Position numbers and translations under genes: made by a program
Assembly: GCA_963774935.1 (NCBI GenBank)
Contig: CAVZGO010000013.1
Coordinates: 124,001 to 188,000, forward strand
Length of the DNA: 64,000 bases
Direction: 5' to 3'
Source of the DNA: CAVZGO01 sp963774935
GTDB taxonomy: Bacteria; Chloroflexota; Anaerolineae; Anaerolineales; UBA4823
Notes under the pieces: model-generated
Told to the model about the DNA's origin: nothing
Databases searched by the model: none
The model's input: the letters and a program-made list of their open reading frames with translations, nothing else
In this document: one piece after another, positions 10,553 to 19,152 of the stretch
Numbering within the stretch: position 1 is the stretch's first letter
Layout: every line of letters begins with the position of its first letter

Positions 10553-11797
10553 ATGGATAACAGCGTCCCCCAGGCTAAGAAAGAACCGCTATTAAGCAGC
10601 ACGTTACTGCTCTTCCTGTTTGCCATGATACTGGCAAACATCGGCGGCAATATGTACGGATCCCTGCTGCCGCTTTACCTTAAAGATCTGGGGGCGGATG
10701 TCGGACAGATTGGCCTGTTTTTCACACTTTCGCAAGTCATTCCCCTGGCATTACAAATCCTGGGCGGTTGGATATCTGATTCGATCGGGCGGCTGCGAGC
10801 GGTCGCACTGGGCAGTATTGGCGGCGTTCTTTCCTACATCGCGATGATCCTGGCGCCTTCCTGGGAATGGCTGCTGTTAGCTACCGCTTTTGGGGCGGTA
10901 AGCGGCGCTCTCGTAGCGCCCAGCTTCGATGCTTATATCGCTGAGAGCTCCACGCCTGCTACCCGAGCGCGCGTGTTCGGAATCTCACAGACGCTTTTCC
11001 TGATCGTCAGCGTGATTGGTCCGTTCCTGGGCGGCTACCTGGCAGATGAACGCGGTTACAAATTTATGCTGATGACCGCTGGAGCGATGTATTTGATCGC
11101 CACGATCATCCGCATTAGCATGGCGCGTAAAGTTGGTAAAACCGAAAAGAGCAAATCCGAAGGGCTTTCCTTCAGCAGCCTGAAAACCAACCTGGGCACT
11201 ATGCTGGCTCTGCTGCTAGCCGGAGGGGTGATTACCTGGATATTAATCACCGATGGCGTGCTAGATACCGCCTTTGCCATGTGTATGAACCTGCTTCCCG
11301 TGTACATGCAGGAAATAGGCGGCTTGTCGCTGAAGCAAATCGGCTTGCTGAACAGCCTGTTTGGGTTGTCGATGATGGTAACAACGCTACCCGGCGGCTG
11401 GTTGGCAGACCGGCTGGGCGAGCGTGTGAACATTGTCATATCCTTTTTGATGGTTGGCTGCGGGCTGGGGGTGATGATTTCCATGCCCGTACAATCCATC
11501 TGGCTGTATGCCGCAAGTTTCGCCCTTGCGGGAATGGGTTTGGGGCTTTCAAATCCGGCTTATAAGTCCTTAATCAGCAAGGCTGTCCCTGAAAAGGTGC
11601 GCGGCACCGCGTTTGGACTTTTTGGGACCAGCCTGGGTCTGGTCTCGCTCCCTGCGCCATGGATTGGTGGTCAGTTGTGGCAGCAAGTCGGACCGAAGAT
11701 ACCGTTCCTGGTTGCGGTTATTGTCTCCTTTCTGTGCACCATACCGGCATGGTTTAAGTTCAAGCTGGACGAGAGCGAGCAGGCAGCGGAAGCCTAG
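10553..11797 (+). CDS. Major facilitator superfamily transporter
   Basis: The ATG at 10553 is preferred over an upstream TTG at 10538. The product of about 414 residues has twelve hydrophobic segments. The loop 2-3 signature is GGWISDSIGRLRAVALGS, with its second-half counterpart GGWLADRLGERVNIVIS, both typical of MFS drug or small-molecule exporters. The central loop (KVGKTEKSKSEG) is basic, as expected for a cytosolic side. The substrate is unknown. It has no obvious operon partner: the acyl-CoA ligase upstream runs the other way. Confidence 0.87.
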   Translation: MDNSVPQAKKEPLLSSTLLLFLFAMILANIGGNMYGSLLPLYLKDLGADVGQIGLFFTLSQVIPLALQILGGWISDSIGRLRAVALGSIGGVLSYIAMILAPSWEWLLLATAFGAVSGALVAPSFDAYIAESSTPATRARVFGISQTLFLIVSVIGPFLGGYLADERGYKFMLMTAGAMYLIATIIRISMARKVGKTEKSKSEGLSFSSLKTNLGTMLALLLAGGVITWILITDGVLDTAFAMCMNLLPVYMQEIGGLSLKQIGLLNSLFGLSMMVTTLPGGWLADRLGERVNIVISFLMVGCGLGVMISMPVQSIWLYAASFALAGMGLGLSNPAYKSLISKAVPEKVRGTAFGLFGTSLGLVSLPAPWIGGQLWQQVGPKIPFLVAVIVSFLCTIPAWFKFKLDESEQAAEA

Positions 11798-11962
11798 CAG
11801 GCTCAACCCGGGAAGATATTTTCAGTAAAATCAAGTAAGTGAAATCAGGCTGTGTAACCTTTACGTTACAGGTGCATCTAAGCATTGCACCTCTCATTAT
11901 GCATCCCTATTACCGGTCGAGAGGTGACTGATATTTATTGAAAACACCTAACTGGAGTAAAA

Positions 11963-12727
11963 ATGCCTGTTGCCCTTGACACCCCAATCCGCACGAACGC
12001 ACAAAGCCTGGAGAAAATTTTCAGCTTGGGAAAGCCTGCTTTGCTGGTTTTTGAAAAGCCCGGCTGCCAGACCTGTGCTGCCTTAGATTCACCTTTACGG
12101 GATCTGGCTTTACGATATGCAGGCGAAGCATTGATCGTGCGCATCGAAGACGCTAGCGAAGCTGATCTGGATACCCGTTTCAACCTGGATGAAGTCCCAA
12201 CGTTGATTGCCTGGTCCGCAGGTGGAGAAATCGCGCGGATTGAAGGCGCAGTCGCCGAGGATGTCGTTGCTGCGCACCTGGATTACCTGCTCGGACGCGG
12301 TCCACGCCCCAATGTGAAGCCCGGCCCGACAGAATCACTTGCGAGCCAGACCCCGGTCAGGCAAGCACCTCAGCCAGCTTCCAGACCTGCTCCTGCTGGC
12401 AGTGCTGGTCACCCCATAGCAACCAGTGATGCCACTTTTGAACAAGATGTGCTGCGCTCGCCAGTGCCTGTGCTGGTTGATTTCTGGGCGCCGTGGTGTG
12501 GACCCTGCCGCATGGTCGCGCCGATACTCGAAGAAATCAGCCGCGATTATCAAGGCAGGCTGGTGGTTGCCAAGCTTAATACCGACGAAAATCCGAGACG
12601 ACCTGGTTCACTGGATATCCGCGGCATTCCCACAATGATCTTATTCAAGAATGGGCACGAAGTCGACCGCCTGGTGGGAGCAGCACCGAAACCGCGCATC
12701 CAGCAGTTCGTAGAAAAAAACCTGTAA
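11963..12727 (+). CDS. Two-domain thioredoxin
   Basis: A 254-residue cytosolic protein with a good ribosome site (GGAG, 9 bases before the ATG). Residues 10-112 form a thioredoxin-like domain with the unusual site CQTC (FEKPGCQTC) and the cis-Pro loop EVPTLI. A Pro/Ala-rich linker spans about 113-150. Residues 150-254 are a classical thioredoxin with WCGPC, DFWAPW and GIPTMILF. The second domain is a general disulfide reductant; the first may be a redox relay or docking module. The gene is monocistronic, ending in a strong terminator. Confidence 0.9.
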   Translation: MPVALDTPIRTNAQSLEKIFSLGKPALLVFEKPGCQTCAALDSPLRDLALRYAGEALIVRIEDASEADLDTRFNLDEVPTLIAWSAGGEIARIEGAVAEDVVAAHLDYLLGRGPRPNVKPGPTESLASQTPVRQAPQPASRPAPAGSAGHPIATSDATFEQDVLRSPVPVLVDFWAPWCGPCRMVAPILEEISRDYQGRLVVAKLNTDENPRRPGSLDIRGIPTMILFKNGHEVDRLVGAAPKPRIQQFVEKNL

Positions 12728-12765
12728 CTCTAGACTGAGTGGTTTTAAAATTTGGTGATATGATA

Positions 12766-12787
12766 AAAACCGGCTGTGCCGGTTTTT
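12766..12787 (+). terminator. Rho-independent terminator of the thioredoxin gene
   Basis: Stem AAAACCGGC (12766-12774), loop TGT, and arm GCCGGTTTT (12778-12786), followed by a T-rich tract. It sits 38 bases after the thioredoxin stop. Confidence 0.9.
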
Positions 12788-12811
12788 ATTTTCTCTAGAG
12801 GAGCCCGACAG

Positions 12812-13666
12812 ATGCGCCTGACCACCATTACGATGACAATCCTTGTTCTACTCATGTCAGTTGAGCAGGTTGCTGCCCAGGAACCCACTCAAACACCGCG
12901 GGCATACCTGCCCTTCGTTTACACAGCTCCTTTTGATCCATACGCCGGGATGATAACCATCGAAGCTGGCTCATTCTGGATGGGCTGCGATCCAAGCAAA
13001 CCGAATGAACAATGCGCCAGCGATGAGCTGCCGATCCACGAAGCTTCTCTGGATACTTATCTAATCGACCCCAATGAGACTACTATTGCCGAATACAAAG
13101 CGTGTGTAGAGGCGGGTGTATGCAGCATCCCAATTTATACCTACTCGTACTCGCGCCCGGATTATTACTCCAACCCGCTATATGCAAACTATCCGGTAGT
13201 GTTTGTCACCTGGTTCCAGGCAGATACCTATTGCCACTGGCGCGGAAAACGCCTGCCCACTGAAGCCGAATGGGAAAAAGCGGCGCGCGGCGCTGGCGAC
13301 AGACGCATGTACCCCTGGGGAAACTCAGCCGTGGATTGCAGCAAGGCTAACTATAACGCTCAAGGCGCAACTGGCTATTGCGTCGGGGACACGTCTGCAG
13401 TTGGCAGTTATCCATCCGGCGCCAGCCCTTACGGGCTGCTGGACATGGCAGGAAATGTGCGAGAATGGGTATCGGACTGGTATGACCCTGATTTTTACAA
13501 ATATTCTCCTGTTGAAAACCCCAGCGGACCGGCTGATGGGGTTTATAAAGTCATGCGAGGCGGACGGTGGGCATCTAACTGGACAGCAGTGCGCGTTGCG
13601 GCGCGCAAATCGATTGGTCCATTCGATTATGGCGATGGCATTGGTTTTCGCTGCGCGGCGCCATAA
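12812..13666 (+). CDS. Secreted formylglycine-generating-enzyme-like (SUMF1) protein
   Basis: The ATG at 12812 follows GAGGAG by about 9 bases and opens a cleavable signal peptide (ILVLLMSVEQVAAQ). The body is an FGE-sulfatase/SUMF1 domain: MITIEAGSFWMGCD, the pattern PVVFVTWFQADTYCHWRGKRLPTEAEWEKAARG, YPWGN, GLLDMAGNVREWVSDWY, and the C-terminal RGGRW/RVAARKS/GFRCA. The domain appears complete at 285 residues. True FGE enzymes use paired Cys residues to oxidise a sulfatase Cys. That active-site pair is not clear here, and no sulfatase is nearby, so a binding role is equally possible. Confidence 0.85.
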   Translation: MRLTTITMTILVLLMSVEQVAAQEPTQTPRAYLPFVYTAPFDPYAGMITIEAGSFWMGCDPSKPNEQCASDELPIHEASLDTYLIDPNETTIAEYKACVEAGVCSIPIYTYSYSRPDYYSNPLYANYPVVFVTWFQADTYCHWRGKRLPTEAEWEKAARGAGDRRMYPWGNSAVDCSKANYNAQGATGYCVGDTSAVGSYPSGASPYGLLDMAGNVREWVSDWYDPDFYKYSPVENPSGPADGVYKVMRGGRWASNWTAVRVAARKSIGPFDYGDGIGFRCAAP

Positions 13667-13673
13667 GCGTTTG

Positions 13674-13702
13674 TTGACAGCTTGAGACCCGTCTGTTAAA
13701 CT
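13674..13702 (+). promoter_or_regulatory. Promoter of the dGTPase gene
   Basis: TTGACA (13674-13679), 17-base spacer, TAAACT (13697-13702). The predicted start of transcription is about 30 bases before the ATG at 13742. Confidence 0.85.
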
Positions 13703-13741
13703 CATTTGCATCCATTTCGCCACGATACAGGCAAAACGAGC

Positions 13742-14893
13742 ATGTATTTCACACGAACACAACTAGAAAATTTTGAAGACCAGACCCTGGCGCCTTACGG
13801 ATTGCACAGCAAGAATTCCCGCGGGCGGGAGCATCCCGAGCGAGAACGCGAATACCGGACTGCTTTCCAACGCGATCGCGATCGGATTTTACATACCACG
13901 GCATTCCGCCGTTTGGAATATAAGACCCAGGTGTTCATCAATTACGAAGGCGACTACTATCGTACTCGCCTGACACATACCCTGGAAGTCGCTCAAATTG
14001 GCCGCACCATCGCCCGCGCCCTGGGGGCGAATGAAGACCTTGTGGAAGCGATCAGCCTGGCGCACGACCTGGGACACCCTCCTTTTGGTCATTCTGGAGA
14101 AATCGCACTGGCACGATTGATGGTCAACCACGGAGGTTTCGACCATAACAAACAGTCCTTGCGCATCGTTACCGAGCTGGAATGCCGTTATCCTGAATTT
14201 CCGGGCTTGAACCTAACCTGGGAGGTCCGGGAGGGCATCGTCAAACACGAATCTGAATACGATATCTCAGATGCCAGCCGATACAATCCGGAGCTGCGCG
14301 GTCACCTGGAAGCCCAAATTACCAATGTTGCTGATGAGCTGGCATACACCGCCCACGACCTGGATGACGGTTTACGCTCTGGGATGATCACCCCTCAGAT
14401 GCTGGATGGCATCACGTTATGGGAGATACTGGCAGAAAGCGTGGGATGGCACGAGCAAGAGATGGACGACCTCACCCGACACCGTCTGATCCGCCGCCTG
14501 ATTGGCATCGAGGTTACAGATCTGATCGAGGCGACCGACACACGGCTGCGAGAGAGCAATGTACGCTCGGTGGATGATTTACAGCGCCTGCCATACAACG
14601 TGATCGGCTTCAGCGAGGACCTGCACCGGCGCAACCGCCAGCTTAAGGATTTCCTGTATAATAACCTTTACCGACACCATCGTGTAGTGCGTATGGCGGT
14701 CAAGGCTGAACGAATTTTAGGCGATTTGTTCAACATCTATTGTGCAGAGCCTTCTATCCTGCCTCGACACCGGCAGGGGATGCTCGATGAACAAAGTACA
14801 GAGCGTGCCGTTTGCGATTACATCGCCGGCATGACCGATCGATTTGCCATCGAGGAACATCAGAAATTGTTCGACCCGAACACCAAACCCTGA
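13742..14893 (+). CDS. dgt: Deoxyguanosinetriphosphate triphosphohydrolase-like protein
   Basis: An HD-domain hydrolase that splits dNTPs into the nucleoside and triphosphate. The start at 13742 is chosen because an extension to 13706 would leave almost no leader after the promoter at 13674-13702. Family patterns: SKNSRGREHPERERE, FQRDRDRILHTTAFRRLEYKTQV, then the HD core RTRLTHTLEVAQI and AHDLGHPPFGHSGE. Asp in DELAYTAHDLDDG completes the metal site. The 383-residue length is normal for the Dgt type-2 group. greA begins 11 bases after the stop and is probably co-transcribed. Confidence 0.92.
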   Translation: MYFTRTQLENFEDQTLAPYGLHSKNSRGREHPEREREYRTAFQRDRDRILHTTAFRRLEYKTQVFINYEGDYYRTRLTHTLEVAQIGRTIARALGANEDLVEAISLAHDLGHPPFGHSGEIALARLMVNHGGFDHNKQSLRIVTELECRYPEFPGLNLTWEVREGIVKHESEYDISDASRYNPELRGHLEAQITNVADELAYTAHDLDDGLRSGMITPQMLDGITLWEILAESVGWHEQEMDDLTRHRLIRRLIGIEVTDLIEATDTRLRESNVRSVDDLQRLPYNVIGFSEDLHRRNRQLKDFLYNNLYRHHRVVRMAVKAERILGDLFNIYCAEPSILPRHRQGMLDEQSTERAVCDYIAGMTDRFAIEEHQKLFDPNTKP

Positions 14894-14904
14894 ACCGAGG
14901 ATTT

Positions 14905-15372
14905 ATGAGCGACCAACCTTATCTGACCGCCGAAGGCGCAATCAAGTTAAAAGCTGAGCTGGAGCAATTAAAGGGGCCTGATCGCCAGAAAATTTCTGAG
15001 CGACTGCGACATGCAATTTCTCAGGGGGACTTGTCTGAAAACGCGGATTACCATAAAGCGAAAGAAGACCAGGCTTTCCTTGAAGGGCGTATTCTGGAGC
15101 TGGAGTACATCATCAAAAACGCAATCATCATCGAGGAAGTAGAAGGAAAACGCGAGCTCGTCGATGTGGGGGCGCGTGTTACGGTCCAGGAGGAAGACCT
15201 CGAGCCAGAATCCTACATGTTGGTGGGTGCAAAAGAAGCCGACCCGCGCAACGGACGAATTTCTAACGAATCACCGATCGGGAAGGCATTGATCGGCTGC
15301 CGGGAGGGCGATATCGTCGAGGTCCAGACCCCTGGCGGGGTCATAACTTTGAAGATCATCAGTATCGAGTAA
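14905..15372 (+). CDS. greA: Transcription elongation factor GreA
   Basis: A 155-residue factor that rescues backtracked RNA polymerase by stimulating transcript cleavage. The N-terminal coiled coil ends in the acidic tip LSENADYHKAKEDQAFLEGRI, and the C-terminal FKBP-like domain carries SPIGKALIGCREGD and VQTPGG. The ATG at 14905 follows GAGG by four bases. It lies 11 bases after dgt. Confidence 0.96.
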   Translation: MSDQPYLTAEGAIKLKAELEQLKGPDRQKISERLRHAISQGDLSENADYHKAKEDQAFLEGRILELEYIIKNAIIIEEVEGKRELVDVGARVTVQEEDLEPESYMLVGAKEADPRNGRISNESPIGKALIGCREGDIVEVQTPGGVITLKIISIE

Positions 15373-15420
15373 GAGATTCCGGGGTTACCTCCAGACCAGG
15401 TGAATTACTATGTAAAACAC

Positions 15421-15451
15421 GAAAGAGCTGGGTCAAAGACTCAGCTCTTTC
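15421..15451 (+). terminator. Terminator after greA
   Basis: Ten-base arms GAAAGAGCTG (15421-15430) and CAGCTCTTTC (15442-15451), extended by partial pairing and followed by TGTTTGG. It lies 48 bases after greA, before the convergent gene. Confidence 0.8.
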
Positions 15452-15479
15452 TGTTTGGTTACCAGTGATGAGTTTACAA

Positions 15480-16535
15480 TTACTTGTGCCAGACAGACAA
15501 CTCAAGCACAAGCCGCTCAAAATGGCTGTCAGGAGGCATGGCGCCACGCCCGTATTCGAGATCAGTTACCCGCGCTACCATTCGCAAGGTTTTCGTCTCC
15601 AGCTCGATTTCTTTGCCGGGCTCCAGGAGCATCGTTTCACCTTTGGCTTCTAACTTCTGACGCCTGGTGGGGTCATTAAAAGCCTGCCGGCTCATCAATA
15701 CCTTGGTTGTGGTTGGAATATTTTTCTTATCAAACAGCCAAACTTCGAACGCCGAAACTTTTTTCGGGCCACCCACACCAATATATTCAGCGATTGCTAC
15801 ACCGAACTCGCCGAGGAAATCGCTTTCATATTCGATGGGGAAAATTTCATCGAACATATCATCACCGATTTGATAAGAAGCCATGGTACGGGCGATCGGC
15901 GTATCGCCAGCGGTCTTGCTGACTTCTGCTTCAGCGGTTGGTTTTTGCTTTCCTGCATCGCCTGCTTCAGTGGATACAGCTTGATCACCCGAGCGGCGGC
16001 TGCGACGGAAGAAAATAAACAGCAGGACTACTACCGCGATCAGCCCCAGCAGGCAGATGATGGTTAACCAGGGGGAAATACCACCTTCTTCCTCGGCGGC
16101 GGCGGCAGGTGGGGTTTCTGCGGTGGGTTGGAGCTGTGCTCCTTCTTCAGGCGTGGCTTCCCCAGCTACCGGACCAGGATAAGGCGTGAGGGTTACCTCT
16201 CCGGTAAGCGCCAGCGTGCCATACGCGGCAATCAGCTTCGGGTCTTGAGTTCCAGGGTTTTGGACAATCGTTGCCAGCACCTGGGCGGCATCTTCGCCTA
16301 AGGAGGTATAACATTCTTGTGCCCGGGCTACATCGCCGTTGTACCCGAAGGCATCAATGCACGAACGCAGGTAATCTTCTTTGGCATCAAGGCGCAGGTC
16401 CTCCGGGGCAGCGTCTTCCCATTGTACAGGAAACAACCACCAGCCCAATACCACCATACCAAAAAGTGCGCCAACGACCAGGCCAAAAATGAGAGCGACG
16501 AGCGGGTTCTTAACTAGCCCTTTAAGTTTTTCCAT
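15480..16535 (-). CDS. Conserved membrane protein of unknown function
   Basis: A 351-residue protein with an N-terminal membrane helix (about residues 11-34, ALIFGLVVGALFGMVVLGWWLF) and a small extracytoplasmic helical domain with two Cys (about 50-95). An Ala/Pro/Glu linker (about 115-150) leads to a second helix (about 152-174), a basic stop (RRSRRS) and a cytosolic domain (about 215-351). That domain contains IGVGGPKKVSAFEVWLFDKK and KTLRMVARVTDLEYG. No known domain is recognised. The cytosolic part looks beta-rich and may be regulatory. Confidence 0.75.
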   Translation of the reverse strand: MEKLKGLVKNPLVALIFGLVVGALFGMVVLGWWLFPVQWEDAAPEDLRLDAKEDYLRSCIDAFGYNGDVARAQECYTSLGEDAAQVLATIVQNPGTQDPKLIAAYGTLALTGEVTLTPYPGPVAGEATPEEGAQLQPTAETPPAAAAEEEGGISPWLTIICLLGLIAVVVLLFIFFRRSRRSGDQAVSTEAGDAGKQKPTAEAEVSKTAGDTPIARTMASYQIGDDMFDEIFPIEYESDFLGEFGVAIAEYIGVGGPKKVSAFEVWLFDKKNIPTTTKVLMSRQAFNDPTRRQKLEAKGETMLLEPGKEIELETKTLRMVARVTDLEYGRGAMPPDSHFERLVLELSVWHK

Positions 16536-16729
16536 AGCACTTCTCCCTTACCGAAACCGGATCAATCGGGGTCGAATGCGTAATAGCGCTTCAAGAAATA
16601 AGAGTGCTATTTGGATCGCATACTTGTTCTATTATTACACACTAATTTTATTTCAAGCCAGCAATTAAATCAATATACGGTTGCAACTCCATTAATGCAA
16701 GACTTATGCCCAATTCAATATGTCCATTA

Positions 16730-19063
16730 CTACTTGTTGACAAACTCGTTTTGTGCCATTTCATCGACACTGATTTCATCCAGCGAGAAAATTTCCTGGC
16801 ACTGGAGGCATTGCGCGTTGCGCTTATCCGCGATTACCAACAGCCCGCCACATTCGGGGCAAGCGACAGGTAATGGGCGCTTCCAGGAGGTGAAGTCACA
16901 ATTCGGATAATTGGCGCAGCCGAAGAATATCCGCCGCTTACGCGTCTTGCGCTCAACGATTTCGCCGCCATCTTTCGGACATTTCACCCCGATCTTCTCC
17001 AGCCAGGCTTCGGTGTAGCGGCAAGCCGGGAAGCTGCTGCAGCTGATGAACTTGCCATAACGCCCCCAACGGATAACCAGCTCATTGCCGCATTCGGGGC
17101 AAGCTCGCCCGATGGGTTCTGGTCCCATATTCAGCTCAGGCATCTTCTCTTCAGCCAATGCCACCTGAGCTGCAAACGGTGTGTAGAAGGTGCGGATCGT
17201 ATCCACCCATGGCTTCTCCCCGGCGGCAATGCGGTCCAGGTCTTCTTCCATTTGCGCGGTGAAATTCACTTCTAACACATCCGGGAAGTGCTCAACCAGC
17301 AGGTCGTTGACCACGATGCCGGTCTCTGTCGGAGATAACCGCTTTCCATCTCGATCTACATAGCCTCTTTGCTGGATGGTGCCGAGGATAGGTGCATACG
17401 TGCTCGGACGACCGATGCCGGCTGCTTCGAGCTCACGCACGAGGGATGCTTCTGTGAAGCGAGGTGGCGGTTGGGTAAAGTGCTGCTCGGGGAGCAAGCG
17501 CACCAACCGCTGTGATTGACCTTCCATGATTCCGGCAGGAATGCGCGCTTCACCTTCTTCTTCGGAAGGCTGCTGGTCTTCATCACGTGCTTCCTCATAG
17601 ACGATCAGATAGCCCACGAACTGCACGGTCGAGCCTGAAACACGGAAAAGATAATTGTGCTCGCTTGTTTTACCAGTCACCTCGACATTCAGGGTATCGT
17701 ACACCGCGGGGGTCATCTGAGAAGCCATAAATCGCTGCCAGACGAGCTGATACATGCGGAACTGGTCGCGGTTCAGGAATTCCTTGACGGTATCTGGATG
17801 GCGCATCGCCGAGGTGGGACGGATTGCCTCATGAGCTTCCTGAGCGCCGCGCGCCTTGGTCTTATATTTCGGCGGCTCAGCGGGCAAGAACTTACCACCA
17901 TAACGCTCCGCAATATACTGGCGTGCCTCTTCTTGAGCCAGCTCGGAGATATTGGTCGAATCGGTACGCATATAGGTGATCAAGCCTACCGGACCACCCT
18001 GACCAATGTCGATGCCTTCATATAGCTGCTGGGCTAGCGCCATTGTGCGCCGGGCGGTATAGCCCAACCGACGGGAAGCATCTTGCTGCAAGGTGCTGGT
18101 GATAAAAGGCGGCTGAGGGTTGCGCCTGCGTTCACCACGTTTGATTTTAGAGATCTGGTACTGCGACTGTTCCATATCCACCAGCAGCGGCTGGACCTGG
18201 GCTTCATTGCCCAAAACAGGATCTGCATCATCGACCTTCACCAGGCGGGCAATGAAGGTATCCTTCAAACTATCCGGCTGGAACTCACCTTGAATGCTCC
18301 AGTATTCCACCGGGATGAATGCCTCAATCTCACGTTCCCGTTCGACTATCAGGCGCAGCGCCACGGATTGGACGCGCCCGGCAGATAGACGGCTGCGCAC
18401 TTTGCGCCATAAAAGCGGGCTGAGACTGTAACCGACCAGTCGATCAAGCACTCGGCGAGCCTGTTGGGCATCGACGAGATCCATGTTAATGTCACGGGGG
18501 TGCGAAAATGCTTCGTTAATCGCTGGCTCGGTGATCTCGTGGAACACCACACGGTGGCTGTTTTTGGGATCGGCGTCGATCACCTGAGAGAGATGCCAGG
18601 CAATAGCTTCACCTTCGCGATCAGGGTCAGTTGCCAGATAAACTTCTTCTGCAGTCTTGACCAGGCTCTTCAATTCCTTGACCACTGGTCTCTTTTGATT
18701 GAGCACCCGATATTTGGGTTGGAAATTATTTTCCACATCCACGGAAAGCTGCGAACGCAGTAAATCGACGACATGACCAACCGAGGCTTTCACGGTATAG
18801 CCCTTGCCCAAAAACCGCCCCACTGTGCGCGCCTTGGCTGGTGACTCAACAATCACCAGCTTGCCCGATCGCCGCGCCCGGCTTTGAGCGCCTTTCTCCG
18901 GGGGGATTAAACCCTCGTGCGCTGGTGTGCGTCCCATACGGAACATCGTGGTGCCACATTCGGGACAGATACCACGCGTGGCGGGTGTTGCATTATCGGT
19001 AAAGACCGCCTGTGGGTCTTGTATTTCTCGTTTCATTTTACATTTTACACAGTAAGCTTCCAA
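16730..19063 (-). CDS. topA: DNA topoisomerase I with N-terminal zinc ribbon
   Basis: A 777-residue type IA topoisomerase that relaxes negative supercoils. The start is TTG at 19063, supported by GGAGGAG 7-8 bases upstream. Residues 5-37 form an extra zinc ribbon (CVKC, then CPEC) before the Toprim domain (KLVIVESPAKARTVGRFLG, then YLATDPDREGEAIAWHL). The catalytic Tyr lies in LITYMRTDSTNI. The C-terminus carries three zinc-ribbon motifs (CPECGNELVIRWGRYGKF, CPKDGGEI, CPECGGLLVI). The N-terminal ribbon is not part of the E. coli enzyme and is a lineage feature. The guanylyltransferase gene lies 89 bases upstream on the same strand. Confidence 0.96.
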   Translation of the reverse strand: MEAYCVKCKMKREIQDPQAVFTDNATPATRGICPECGTTMFRMGRTPAHEGLIPPEKGAQSRARRSGKLVIVESPAKARTVGRFLGKGYTVKASVGHVVDLLRSQLSVDVENNFQPKYRVLNQKRPVVKELKSLVKTAEEVYLATDPDREGEAIAWHLSQVIDADPKNSHRVVFHEITEPAINEAFSHPRDINMDLVDAQQARRVLDRLVGYSLSPLLWRKVRSRLSAGRVQSVALRLIVEREREIEAFIPVEYWSIQGEFQPDSLKDTFIARLVKVDDADPVLGNEAQVQPLLVDMEQSQYQISKIKRGERRRNPQPPFITSTLQQDASRRLGYTARRTMALAQQLYEGIDIGQGGPVGLITYMRTDSTNISELAQEEARQYIAERYGGKFLPAEPPKYKTKARGAQEAHEAIRPTSAMRHPDTVKEFLNRDQFRMYQLVWQRFMASQMTPAVYDTLNVEVTGKTSEHNYLFRVSGSTVQFVGYLIVYEEARDEDQQPSEEEGEARIPAGIMEGQSQRLVRLLPEQHFTQPPPRFTEASLVRELEAAGIGRPSTYAPILGTIQQRGYVDRDGKRLSPTETGIVVNDLLVEHFPDVLEVNFTAQMEEDLDRIAAGEKPWVDTIRTFYTPFAAQVALAEEKMPELNMGPEPIGRACPECGNELVIRWGRYGKFISCSSFPACRYTEAWLEKIGVKCPKDGGEIVERKTRKRRIFFGCANYPNCDFTSWKRPLPVACPECGGLLVIADKRNAQCLQCQEIFSLDEISVDEMAQNEFVNK

Positions 19064-19152
19064 GGAATAGCTCCTCCTTATATCGGATATGCCGTTCTTT
19101 CTGCATCACTACCAGTTTCTCTGGCAGATTTGCAGCGGCTGTATTGCAGTAT

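Noticed and set aside
11870..11895. Short stem AGGTGC/GCACCT after the MFS gene as terminator
   Set aside because: Six pairs with a long loop and no T run; too weak to call.
15359..15547. Minus-strand small frame over the greA terminator
   Set aside because: It overlaps the terminator hairpin and the end of the convergent gene, with no translation signal.
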